Shown in pieces: positions 49,268 through 57,139 of a DNA stretch of 64,000 nt; within the stretch, counting starts at the first letter, position 1; every line of letters starts with the position of its first letter. Origin of the DNA: Verrucomicrobiaceae bacterium UBA7681 (GTDB taxonomy: Bacteria; Verrucomicrobiota; Verrucomicrobiia; Verrucomicrobiales; Verrucomicrobiaceae); contig DLGZ01000048.1 of the NCBI GenBank assembly GCA_002482965.1, forward strand, positions 331,063-395,062. Reading direction: 5' to 3'. Below the pieces are notes generated by a model. That model was not told the origin of the DNA. It did not search any database and was given only the letters and a program-made list of their open reading frames with translations. The position numbers and the translations under genes were made by a program.

Positions 49268-51732
49268 CGCAGGGTGACGAAGTCGTTGTGGTTGATGAGA
49301 GCCAGAAGGAACAGACTGCGGTCCCCGTTCAATGCGCGGAATCCTTCGAGACTGGCCTTTCGCTCGGCCTCCAGCGGCAGGCGGCCCAAAATGGCAAGGA
49401 ACGAGTCATCGATAAAAGCGGTCGTATCGAGCTTTGCCATCGAAACGGCCAGCGCATCGGCACAGTCGCGGCTGATCCTGCTGTTGGTAAGCGCCAGCGC
49501 CTGCTGCGGCACCACGCTCTCGTTGCGTAGGTAGCACTCCAGCACGTTGCTGTTGTCAAAGACGGCCAGGAAGCGGTGCTCCACATCCGCATTCTGGATG
49601 AAATACAACGAGCGCCTTGGACTTGTCTCGGCCTTGGCAGGATCCAGACTCGGGCCACCCAGGGTGAGATCCAGACGCCCGGAGAGGTGCAGCAGGCTGT
49701 CGCGCACGAGCTGGCTTTCCATGCGGCGGGGGTTCATGCGCCAGAGAAAAAGATTGTCTGGATCAGTGGCGAGAGTTTGGGGATCGACGCCCGCATTGGA
49801 AGAGCTGCGCCGATACAAGTCCGACATCACCAAGGTGCGGTGCAGCCACTTCATGCTCCAGCCGTTTTCCATGAAGCCGGTCGTCAGGCTGTCGAGCACA
49901 TCCTGATGCAGCGGCACGAGGGCGCGGCGACCGAAGTCGCCCACATCAGCAACCAACGGCACGCCGAAGTGACGCGCCCACACGTGATTCACCAGCACGC
50001 GAGCAGTAAGCGGATTGCGCTTGTCTGCGATCCAGCGCGCCAGCTCCAGCCTGCGGCCAGTGCTGGTCTTGGGATAACTTTGCACCTTGTCATTGCCCTT
50101 ATCCTCAGGGCCTTCCTGAGCTTTGAGACTCGCAGTCAGTGAGGTGTATGCATCGCCCGGCGCAGCCAACTTCTTCCGGGCTTTCTCCACCGCCTCCCGC
50201 GCCGTCTTGATCTTTTTGTCAGCATCCTTGGCCTTGGGCGCAGCCTCTGTTTGGGCAAGATCATTCTCCGCCTTGGCGGCGAGGTAGAGCGCCTCGGCAA
50301 GCGCCGCAGCCTGCGCGATTGCCTTGTCACCCAAGGCAAGATCGGCGGCATGCACCACCTGAATCATGGCGCGTCGAAGACCCGCAAGTTTCACATCGTC
50401 GGCATTTCCGGCCTTCTGCGCCTGAGCGAGCTGCTGGTCCGCTGCGTCGAGATGATCTTTCAATACAAAAGGCAGCAGCACCGGATGTGACGAGGCTGGC
50501 GGCAGGTTCACCACCTTCGGCTCATACGAGGCGAACTCCAGCACACGCGGCACCCCGGGCGGCATCGGCTTGGACTTGTCCTCATTTTTTTCATCGCCAC
50601 GCACATGCCGGTAGGTGGGCTGGTCGAGGTGCAGGTCAAACACACGCGGCAGGCCGTTCTTCTCGAAATCAGACTCGCCTTCCCAGGGATCGAGGCGCAC
50701 GTGCAGCGGCTCAAAGATGGCGCGCATGCGGTAGTAGTCCGTCTGCTCAATGGGGTCATACTTGTGATCATGGCACTTCACGCACTGCATCGTCAGTCCC
50801 AGGAAAGCACGGCAGGTGTGCTCAAGGGTCTCATCAAGCCAGGTGGTTCGATTGAAGAGGTAGTAGCTGCGCGCTAGGAAGCCGGTGGCGCGCAGATTGT
50901 CGCGGTCCTCGGGCGCGAGTTCATCGGCGGCCAGCATCTGCACAATCATCTGGTCGTAGCCCTTGTCGGCATTGAGTGATTCCACGATCCAGTCACGCCA
51001 GTGCCAGAGGTGTTTCTGACTATGGCGTAGCTGGGCGCCAAGGCCGTACCAGTCGCAATAGCGCCAGATGTCCATGAAGTGACGCGCCCACCGCTCGCCG
51101 TATTGAGGCGTGCTCAGGAGATGATCCACCACACGCAGCCGTGCGGGGGCCGACGTGTCCTGCAAAAAGACATGGATCTGCGCTGGCGTAGGAGGCAAGC
51201 CGCTGAGATCCAAATAAACGCGGCGCAACCAAAGCTCCGGTGCCGCCTCAGACTGCGGCTTCAAATTTTTTGCCCCGAGGCGAGCAGCCAGCAGCTCATC
51301 CATGGAATGGCCGGATGACTTGGGTCGCTGGTAAGCCCAGTGCGCACGCGGGTCGTCTTCAGGCTTCTCCTGCGCGGGAGCCAGAGCCCCTGTGGCCACC
51401 CACTCCTGCAGTTTAGCCACCTGCACCGCTGTGAGCAAGGAGCCCTCGCCCTCCGGCGGCATGCGGTCATCCTTGTCGGTGGTTGTCACACGATCAAGAA
51501 GCATGGAATGATCCTTTGCCAGAATGTCTCCCCCGTCGCCGCCCTTGCGCATGGCGGTGGCGGTATCCAGCCGCAGGCCTGCCTTCTGCTTCAAAGCCCC
51601 GTGACAGGCGTAGCAGCGCTCCTTCAGCAGAGGCTTGATTTCCTTTTCATAATCCACCGCCCATACTCCCGAAGACAGCAACGCCAGCACGCAACACGCC
51701 GCCAAGGCGCGGACAGGAGCAGGAAGAAACAC
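49264..51732 (-). CDS. PSD1-type multidomain cytochrome with Ala/Lys-rich coiled insert, exported
   Basis: An 822-residue protein. Sec signal region residues 1-25 (ALAACCVLALLSSGVWA), PSCyt1 with CYACH at residues 40-44 and RMPPEGEGSLLTAVQ. DUF1549 follows (LYLDLSGLPPTPAQIHVF as part of VYLDLSGLPPTP, YGERWARHFMDIWRYCDWYG, CVKCHDHKYDP). Then comes an Ala/Lys/Glu-rich helical insert of about 130 residues (DAADQQLAQAQKAGNADDVK, KIKTAREAVEKARKKLA). DUF1553 follows (ARVLVNHVWARHFGVPLVAD, LVMSDLYRRSS, NPRRMESQLVRDSLLHLSG, VVPQQALALTNS). The start is GTG at 51732 with no upstream ATG in frame. It is paired with DUF1501 through ATGA and is the first gene of the 32-gene minus-strand block. Confidence 0.9.
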   Translation of the reverse strand: MFLPAPVRALAACCVLALLSSGVWAVDYEKEIKPLLKERCYACHGALKQKAGLRLDTATAMRKGGDGGDILAKDHSMLLDRVTTTDKDDRMPPEGEGSLLTAVQVAKLQEWVATGALAPAQEKPEDDPRAHWAYQRPKSSGHSMDELLAARLGAKNLKPQSEAAPELWLRRVYLDLSGLPPTPAQIHVFLQDTSAPARLRVVDHLLSTPQYGERWARHFMDIWRYCDWYGLGAQLRHSQKHLWHWRDWIVESLNADKGYDQMIVQMLAADELAPEDRDNLRATGFLARSYYLFNRTTWLDETLEHTCRAFLGLTMQCVKCHDHKYDPIEQTDYYRMRAIFEPLHVRLDPWEGESDFEKNGLPRVFDLHLDQPTYRHVRGDEKNEDKSKPMPPGVPRVLEFASYEPKVVNLPPASSHPVLLPFVLKDHLDAADQQLAQAQKAGNADDVKLAGLRRAMIQVVHAADLALGDKAIAQAAALAEALYLAAKAENDLAQTEAAPKAKDADKKIKTAREAVEKARKKLAAPGDAYTSLTASLKAQEGPEDKGNDKVQSYPKTSTGRRLELARWIADKRNPLTARVLVNHVWARHFGVPLVADVGDFGRRALVPLHQDVLDSLTTGFMENGWSMKWLHRTLVMSDLYRRSSSNAGVDPQTLATDPDNLFLWRMNPRRMESQLVRDSLLHLSGRLDLTLGGPSLDPAKAETSPRRSLYFIQNADVEHRFLAVFDNSNVLECYLRNESVVPQQALALTNSRISRDCADALAVSMAKLDTTAFIDDSFLAILGRLPLEAERKASLEGFRALNGDRSLFLLALINHNDFVTLR

Positions 51733-51956
51733 AGGGTGAAAAATAGAAATGGAGGCTCAGGCAACTACGTGAATGGAGCCTCGACTCTTTTGCTCTTCTC
51801 ATACACTGCCCCGAAGGGTTCACGGCCGCACCGCATTGATTATTCATCACATCACATGGGAACAGCCATGATGCGTGACCATTCACGCCCCTGCTTTTGA
51901 TGTCCAAAAACTTCCTTCCCAAACCTTGGTGTGACTGCCATCCTCTTCTTATTTCC
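51733..51956. promoter_or_regulatory. Divergent intergenic region with inverted repeats
   Basis: This 224-bp gap separates the leftward PSD1 gene from the rightward LamG gene and should hold both promoters. It contains GCGTGA-CCAT-TCACGC at 51873-51888, a perfect 6-bp dyad, and a looser GAGGCTC/GAGCCTC pair around 51751-51783. The first dyad shares 14 of 16 bases with the motif at 18016-18031. A small open frame from about 51900 continues into the LamG gene, but its residues before 51957 do not look like a leader. Confidence 0.45.
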
Positions 51957-52910
51957 ATGCACTCCCTGTTCCGAATTCTTCCCGCCCTCGCCATCACTGT
52001 TTCATCTGTCTGTGCCGGTGACGCCAAGATCATCGAAAAGACACCCGGCCTCGTCGGTTTCTGGACCTTTGGAGAGGAGGCCGGGCAGAAACGAGTCTCG
52101 CAAGGCACGCAGGAAACCCATCCACTCAGCGAGGTGAACGGGCCCATCAAGCGCGTGGCAGGCGGGCCGTTCTCCGGTTACTCGGCAGATTTGAACGGTC
52201 ATCAGTATTTTGAAATCAAGCATGCCGAGACCGGTGATTTGAACATCGCAGGCAAGGACGCGCAGGTGACGCTTTTCGCAGTCGTGCGCATTATCGATCT
52301 CAAAAAGAGCCGCACCATCGCCGGCATGTGGAGCGAGGGCAAAGGCGCGAACGACGACACCGGCACGCGGCAGTACGCGCTCCTCATGAACATGCCCACC
52401 TATGGCGGCCCGCGCAATCTCGTGCCCCACATCAGCAGCGAAGGCGGCGTGACCATGCGTGCCGATGGCAGCAAGTTCCCCTGGTGCGCCGACTATGCGG
52501 CCACCAAGCTCGAAGTCCCCGAAGAGAAGTGGTGCACGCTGGCCTTCACCTACGACTCGAAATACATCCGCGCTTACATCAACGGCGCGCTTGATGCGCG
52601 CACGCTGGACGCCGTCAAAGACAAGCGCAACGATCCCTACTTCACCCAGGAAGGGCCAGACGGCAAAGACCGTGGCATGAACCCCTACTACCATGGCCGT
52701 GGCATCTTCAAATACGATCCCGCCTTGCACGCACAGACCAAGATCGCCCCGTCTGACTTCACCGTCGGTGCGCGCATGGCCGTCGGCTCGATGACCGGAG
52801 AGGCCACAATCGGCAAATTCGGCGGCCTCGCAGTTTTCAACCGCGCCCTGAGCGATGCTGAAATGCAGAAGCTGCATCAAGCCGCCGATGTCGGATCGAT
52901 TCAGCCCTGA
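51957..52910 (+). CDS. LamG/concanavalin-like exported protein
   Basis: A 317-residue protein with a Sec signal peptide (MHSLFRILPALAITVSSVCAG). The mature part is a single LamG-type jelly roll: PGLVGFWTFGEEAGQKRV, LNGHQYFEIKHAETGDLNI, AQVTLFAVVRIIDLKKSRTI, EKWCTLAFTYDSKYIRAYIN, and FGGLAVFNRALSDAEMQKLH near the C-terminus. Such domains bind glycans or mediate adhesion, and some are glycoside-active. The ATG at 51957 begins the signal peptide and was chosen over an upstream TTG or ATG. It is followed 5 bp later by a membrane protein and then an SGNH hydrolase, forming a three-gene unit. Confidence 0.85.
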   Translation: MHSLFRILPALAITVSSVCAGDAKIIEKTPGLVGFWTFGEEAGQKRVSQGTQETHPLSEVNGPIKRVAGGPFSGYSADLNGHQYFEIKHAETGDLNIAGKDAQVTLFAVVRIIDLKKSRTIAGMWSEGKGANDDTGTRQYALLMNMPTYGGPRNLVPHISSEGGVTMRADGSKFPWCADYAATKLEVPEEKWCTLAFTYDSKYIRAYINGALDARTLDAVKDKRNDPYFTQEGPDGKDRGMNPYYHGRGIFKYDPALHAQTKIAPSDFTVGARMAVGSMTGEATIGKFGGLAVFNRALSDAEMQKLHQAADVGSIQP

Positions 52911-52915
52911 CCGCG

Positions 52916-53329
52916 ATGACTCTGCTCTTCTCCATCCACCTCGCGGTCACCTGGATGCTCGTCGGCCTGATCTGGGTCGTGCAGATTCTTGTCTATCCTC
53001 AGTTTCTTCGAGTCGCCGCAAAGGAGTTCCAAGACTATCATTTCGCCCACTGCTTCCGCATCGGCCTCATCGTGGCACCTCTGCTGTTCGTCGAACTCTC
53101 CACCGCCGGATGGCTGTTGTATGAAGGGAAACAGTCGCAGCCATTCATCATCAGCACGGGCCTTATTCCCATCATCTGGCTCACCACGGCGATTTTTCAG
53201 GCACCTTTTCACACCCGGCTCATGCGCGGTTTCGATGCCCCTCTCATCCGCCTGCTCATTCTGACCAACTGGATCCGCACGCTCGCATGGACAGCACGTG
53301 GCATTCTTGTTAGTCTCACGCTTCTATGA
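52916..53329 (+). CDS. Small integral membrane protein of unknown function
   Basis: A 137-residue protein with four hydrophobic segments: about residues 3-27, 48-68, 75-95 and 108-135. A loop YPQFLRVAAKEFQDYHFAH follows the first segment and somewhat resembles DUF1772-like membrane proteins, but I cannot assign a family with confidence. It lies 5 bp after the LamG gene, and its stop overlaps the ATG of the SGNH gene (ATGA), so translation of the pair is coupled. Confidence 0.75.
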   Translation: MTLLFSIHLAVTWMLVGLIWVVQILVYPQFLRVAAKEFQDYHFAHCFRIGLIVAPLLFVELSTAGWLLYEGKQSQPFIISTGLIPIIWLTTAIFQAPFHTRLMRGFDAPLIRLLILTNWIRTLAWTARGILVSLTLL

Positions 53330-54321
53330 GCAACCACCTGCTTCTCTCCCTGCTGGTTTTCAGCACCCAGCTCTGCGCCCAGACCGCGCTGCAACTCGCG
53401 CCACCCATCAGCCAGCGCGATTCAAACGGCATGGTGACGCTGGAAAGCACCACGCCGGACATCACGATCCTCTACACCCTCGATGGTGCTGATCCCACGG
53501 CAAAATCGAATCCCTATCTCGCTCCCATCGATCTGATCCGCGGTGGCATCGTGAAGGCACGCACCTTCTCAAAAGATCGAAAACACATGAGTGAGGCCAC
53601 CGAAAAAATATTTCGGCCGGTGCCGAGTTTTGTGGTTCCCGTGCCGAGCACCGTCGTGCCCACCACTCAGGACCGGAGCTGGCCCAGCTATGACTGGGCC
53701 AAACGTCACGAACTCACCAGCGCCGCCGTGAAGAAAGCAAAGCCGCAGATCCTTTTCATCGGCGATTCCATCACGCATTTCTTCGGCGGCGAACAGTTCG
53801 ACAGCTACGCCATGCGCGGCCAGCAGACCTGGGGCGAATTTTATGCACCGCGCAATGCTGGAAACCTCGGCTTCGGCTGGGACAAAACGGAAAACGTGCT
53901 CTGGCGTCTGGAGCATGGGGCCGTGGACGGCATCTCCCCCAAACTCGTCGTGGTGATGATCGGCACGAACAACACAGGCAACTGCTCCGCGCCCGACATT
54001 GCTTTCGGTATTGAAAGCATCGTGCACGTGCTCCACAAGCGCCTGCCGCAGTCACAAATCCTCCTGCTGGGCATCTTCCCACGCGGCGAAAAGCCCAACC
54101 CGCAGCGCGAGAAGATCGTCGAAATCAACGGCATCATCGCCAAGCTCAACGGCACTCACAACGTCACCTTCCTCGATATCGGCCCGAAGTTCCTCACCCC
54201 AGAAGGTTTGATCACCAAGGACATCATGCCCGACTTCCTCCACCCCAACGAAAAAGGCTACCGCATCTGGGCCGAGGCCATCGAGCCAACGGTCAAGGAG
54301 CTGATGGGTGAGACCAAATAG
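53326..54321 (+). CDS. SGNH hydrolase with N-terminal chitobiase-C-like domain, exported
   Basis: A 331-residue protein with a Sec signal peptide (MSNHLLLSLLVFSTQLCAQ). Residues about 25-95 resemble the CHB_HEX_C_1 domain (ITILYTLDGADPTAKSNPYL, VKARTFSKDRK), a small beta-sandwich frequent in exported glycosidases. The SGNH domain follows: ILFIGDSITHFFGGEQF (block I), NLGFGWDKTENVLWRL (block II), VVVMIGTNNTG (block III) and PDFLHPNEKGYRIWA (block V), the layout of PAF-acetylhydrolase-like esterases. An acetyl or other esterase acting on glycans is likely. The gene ends 9 bp before a strong hairpin shared with the convergent gene. Confidence 0.88.
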   Translation: MSNHLLLSLLVFSTQLCAQTALQLAPPISQRDSNGMVTLESTTPDITILYTLDGADPTAKSNPYLAPIDLIRGGIVKARTFSKDRKHMSEATEKIFRPVPSFVVPVPSTVVPTTQDRSWPSYDWAKRHELTSAAVKKAKPQILFIGDSITHFFGGEQFDSYAMRGQQTWGEFYAPRNAGNLGFGWDKTENVLWRLEHGAVDGISPKLVVVMIGTNNTGNCSAPDIAFGIESIVHVLHKRLPQSQILLLGIFPRGEKPNPQREKIVEINGIIAKLNGTHNVTFLDIGPKFLTPEGLITKDIMPDFLHPNEKGYRIWAEAIEPTVKELMGETK

Positions 54322-54330
54322 GCACAAAAA

Positions 54331-54356
54331 AAGCAGGGGACCACAGTCCCCTGCTT
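54331..54356 (-). terminator. Rho-independent terminator between convergent genes
   Basis: A perfect 11-bp stem, AAGCAGGGGAC / GTCCCCTGCTT, with a 4-nt loop, flanked on the left by a run of seven As (54326-54332). Read leftward this becomes a G+C-rich hairpin followed by Ts, a standard terminator for the isomerase gene ending at 54376. For the rightward SGNH gene the hairpin lacks a good T-run and may act only partly. Confidence 0.9.
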
Positions 54357-54375
54357 CTCAGAAAGAACGTCAGAT

Positions 54376-55227
54376 TTACTTCGCAGGCTTCCAGTTGCGC
54401 ACGAAGTCCATGCACTGGGTGATCTCAGGCACGCTGGTCTCCCAGTTGTGCTCGTATTCGCAATGCAGAGGGCCGGGATACCCTTGAGCGGCGTATTCAG
54501 CGAGGATCGCAGGGATGTCGCTTTTGCCGGTGCCAAAAGGAAGGTCATGGGCTTTGACGTCGCCGAAGGCCGTGAGGTCCTTCATGTGGCTGTCAAAGAT
54601 GCGGCCCTTGAGAATCTTGATGCAATCCACGGGATTCAGCCCGCTGCGCACCCAGTGGCCCACGTCAGCACAGGAGCCCATGCGGGAGTCGCGGTCTTTG
54701 ACGAGTTCGAGAACGTAGTTCGGGTCCCAGAACATGTAGGCGCGGTCGAGCGGGCGCTTGGGATGGTTGTGGATGGCCATCTTGATGTCGAATTCCTTCA
54801 CAAGCACTTCGATCTTGTCGAGCGCGGTCACATCGGGCTCCGTGACGATCACGCCAATGCCCAGCTTCTTGCAGAATTCGAAAATCTTGCGATTGGAAAC
54901 GTCATCCTGGCCGAGCTTGACCACACCATAACCGACGGCAGTCAACCCCTTGGCTTCAAGGTGCTTCATGACCTCGTCGATCATTTCCGGCGTGGCATTG
55001 TGGTCCCACTTCGCATCCGGCTTGGCCGTCGAAAATTTCTGACCGGGGTAGAATTCGATGGTCTTGCCACCGCACTGCGCGGTCTTGTCGATGGCTTCAA
55101 ACACATTGTACATGCGGAAGCTGTAAGCCTGACAGCCAGCGAAAAACTGACCGACTTTAGCGGCTTCGGGGATCGTGGCCGCAAAGGATGCGGTGGCGAG
55201 GAGGAGTGAGAGAAGGATGTGCTTCAT
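54376..55227 (-). CDS. Sugar phosphate isomerase/epimerase-like TIM barrel, exported
   Basis: A 283-residue AP-endonuclease-2/xylose-isomerase-like TIM barrel with a Sec signal peptide (MKHILLSLLLATASFAA). Motifs: GCQAYSFRMYNVFEAIDKT, GKTIEFYPGQ, MAIHNHPKRP, GSCADVGHWVRSGLNP, IFDSHMKDL and GPLHCEYEHNW. The His, Asp and Glu residues in these motifs are the usual metal ligands. Cytoplasmic relatives isomerise or epimerise sugars and keto-sugars; this exported form may act on free or oxidised sugars in the periplasm. The start at 55227 is set by the signal peptide. It is divergent from the PmoA-family gene, with 89 bp between them. Confidence 0.88.
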   Translation of the reverse strand: MKHILLSLLLATASFAATIPEAAKVGQFFAGCQAYSFRMYNVFEAIDKTAQCGGKTIEFYPGQKFSTAKPDAKWDHNATPEMIDEVMKHLEAKGLTAVGYGVVKLGQDDVSNRKIFEFCKKLGIGVIVTEPDVTALDKIEVLVKEFDIKMAIHNHPKRPLDRAYMFWDPNYVLELVKDRDSRMGSCADVGHWVRSGLNPVDCIKILKGRIFDSHMKDLTAFGDVKAHDLPFGTGKSDIPAILAEYAAQGYPGPLHCEYEHNWETSVPEITQCMDFVRNWKPAK

Positions 55228-55316
55228 GGATGGGTGGAGGGGAATTCTGGCGAGTTCCGGGCGAAATGGAAGACCTGAGAATGGAAAAGGAGCCATTGGA
55301 GCAGCGTTGTGGTGAC

Positions 55317-56294
55317 ATGCTAAAACTCTCGATCCTGTTTTTAACATCTGCGACGGCCGCCCTGGCTCAACTGCCCACAGCGAAGCCCATTCCACGCATG
55401 CAAGCAGTGCCGCTGCCGCATCACATCACCTCATTTCAGCTCGACGGGCGGGAACTGACAGCCATGCATTTTGATCCGCAGGACATGCGCCCGTTTTGGC
55501 ACCCGATCCGCGCCTCGCGTGATGTGAGCCTCACACGCATGGGACACCCACATGATCCGCTGACTCATTCGCACCACAACAGCGTGTGGGTCACGCACAA
55601 CATGGTCAACGACCTCGATTTCTGGGGCGATTACGCGAAGAAGCAGGGCCGCATCGTGAATGTGGAAGTCTCGCGTGAGGGTTATGAAGACACCGATGAA
55701 TTTGCCTCCATGCGCATGGTGAACCAATGGATCAGCGAAGCTGACAAATCGATCCAGCTGACCGAGGTGCGGCGCACGGAGATCCGCCCTATCGACGGGG
55801 CCAAGAGCTGGTTCATGATCATCGACCTAGAATTTTCACCCCCGAAGGGCGAGACGACAACCTTTGGTGCCACCGGCTTCGGCCTGGTCGCCGTACGAGT
55901 GGCGAAGAGCATCGGCGTGCATGACGGCGGCGGCCGCATTTTGAACTCTGAAGGGCAGCTCAATGAGGAAGCCGTCTTCCGCAAACCGGCGCGCTGGTGC
56001 GACTACAGCGGGCGGATCACCAACGACGCGGACGGCTTCGGCGGCATCACCTTGATGAATCATCCGATGAATCCGCACAACCCGACCGCCTTCCATGTGC
56101 GCAATGACGGCTGGATGGGCTGCTGCCTGAGCCTGGACACCCCCGTGGAGGTCACCGACGAGAAAAAGCTGCGCGTGCGCTACGCCCTGTGGGTGCATGA
56201 CGGGGTGGCTTCGCAGGCCGAGAGCGAGGCGCAGTGGCAGAAATTCATCGCCATGCCCGTGGTGGATTTGGCGCTCAAACCGGTCAAGAAATGA
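55317..56294 (+). CDS. PmoA-family (DUF6807) exported protein
   Basis: A 325-residue protein with a Sec signal peptide (MLKLSILFLTSATAALAQ). Family features: RPFWHPIRASRDVSLTRMG, DPLTHSHHNSVWVTHNMVND, DLDFWGDYAKKQGRIV, FGLVAVRVAKSIGVHDGGG, WCDYSGRI, GGITLMNHPMNPHNPTAFHV. It matches the group labelled PmoA/DUF6807, common near sugar-degradation genes in Planctomycetes and Verrucomicrobia; despite the name there is no link to particulate methane monooxygenase. Function unknown, probably carbohydrate-related. Its stop overlaps the ATG of the SufE gene (ATGA). Confidence 0.85.
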   Translation: MLKLSILFLTSATAALAQLPTAKPIPRMQAVPLPHHITSFQLDGRELTAMHFDPQDMRPFWHPIRASRDVSLTRMGHPHDPLTHSHHNSVWVTHNMVNDLDFWGDYAKKQGRIVNVEVSREGYEDTDEFASMRMVNQWISEADKSIQLTEVRRTEIRPIDGAKSWFMIIDLEFSPPKGETTTFGATGFGLVAVRVAKSIGVHDGGGRILNSEGQLNEEAVFRKPARWCDYSGRITNDADGFGGITLMNHPMNPHNPTAFHVRNDGWMGCCLSLDTPVEVTDEKKLRVRYALWVHDGVASQAESEAQWQKFIAMPVVDLALKPVKK

Positions 56295-56743
56295 GCATGG
56301 CCGAATACCCCGCCGCCTTGGGCGAACTGATCACCTTTTTCGAATCGCTGCCGGAAGGCGAGCGGCGGGAAAATTTAATCGACCTGGCAGCCGCCGCAGC
56401 ATCCCACGCGCCCAAGGAGGGCGAAAAGTTCAACTTTGAGGATGTGCGGCACGATGCCGAATGCACGGACACCGTCGGTGTGCATGCCCGGCTCGAACAA
56501 GGAGACCATGTTCATTTTGCCATCAGCCTAGGACCCAAGGTGCAAACACTGACCAAGGCGCTGACCACCATCCTCTGCCGCGGGCTGAATGGATCGACAC
56601 TCTCGGAGGTCCTGGCAGTACCGCAGGATTTTGTCCCACGCATCATCGGCGCTGATCTGGTGCGGCTGCGCAGCCAGACCGTCTATTATGTGCTGGGCCG
56701 CATGAAACAGGCAGCCCAGACGCTTCAAACTGGCGCGATCTAG
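56291..56743 (+). CDS. SufE-family cysteine desulfuration protein
   Basis: A 150-residue protein with the SufE fold: LGELITFFESLPEGERRENL, then Cys58 in HDAECTDTVGV (the position of the sulfur-accepting cysteine), ALTTILCRGLNGSTLSEVLA and SQTVYYVLGRMKQAA. SufE takes persulfide sulfur from a SufS-type desulfurase and stimulates Fe-S assembly. The usual Cys-Gln-Ser around the acceptor is altered to Cys-Thr-Asp, so activity should not be taken for granted. The ATG at 56291 was chosen because it overlaps the upstream stop. No sufS, sufB or sufC is in the window. The stop shares CTAG with the convergent small gene. Confidence 0.82.
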   Translation: MSMAEYPAALGELITFFESLPEGERRENLIDLAAAAASHAPKEGEKFNFEDVRHDAECTDTVGVHARLEQGDHVHFAISLGPKVQTLTKALTTILCRGLNGSTLSEVLAVPQDFVPRIIGADLVRLRSQTVYYVLGRMKQAAQTLQTGAI

Positions 56744-57000
56744 CCCAGCCTCGTCGTCTGCCCCGTGCGCAGTTCCTCAGGAATCTGGCCGACAAATCGG
56801 GGTTGGAGATCGATAGCGTCAAAGATCTGGTGAATTTCCATCTGGTTGATGTCGCCGGGCTTGTCGATCTCAAAATAGACCAGGTCATGGCGGGCATCCA
56901 CCTTGTAGCGGACCTTGGGAAAGTGGTCCATCTGGTTGCGAAGCTGCATCACAGTGGACTCAGAGCGTAGGCCGGGGGCGTAGATTTCGACTTCGATCAT
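56740..57000 (-). CDS. Small conserved-looking protein of unknown function
   Basis: An 86-residue protein starting MIEVEIYAPGLRSESTVMQL. Alternating beta and alpha patterns (VEIYAPG, RSESTVMQLRNQMD, VRYKVDARHDLVYFEID, NQMEIHQIFDAIDL) suggest a ferredoxin-like fold, like heavy-metal-associated domains but without the CxxC. I do not recognise the family. The ATG at 57000 is preferred over upstream starts because the residues before it look unselected and cover the rpsT promoter region. Its stop and the SufE stop share the palindrome CTAG tail to tail. Confidence 0.65.
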   Translation of the reverse strand: MIEVEIYAPGLRSESTVMQLRNQMDHFPKVRYKVDARHDLVYFEIDKPGDINQMEIHQIFDAIDLQPRFVGQIPEELRTGQTTRLG

Positions 57001-57084
57001 GGTGGAATATGAAAACCGTTCTACCGGAATTGCCTCCCGGAGCCAAGCAAAACCTGCCGGGTTGTGCACAAGCAGGATTCCAGT

Positions 57085-57113
57085 TTGACAGGCGGGGGGT
57101 GTCGTCCTATCCT
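57085..57113 (+). promoter_or_regulatory. rpsT promoter
   Basis: TTGACA at 57085-57090, a 17-bp spacer, and TATCCT at 57108-57113: a consensus -35, ideal spacing and a good -10. It would start transcription near 57120, about 20 nt before the rpsT ATG at 57140. The spacer contains six consecutive Gs. There is no Shine-Dalgarno sequence in the short leader. Confidence 0.8.
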
Positions 57114-57139
57114 CGTCGCCCCTTTCCCCCGCTACTTTT

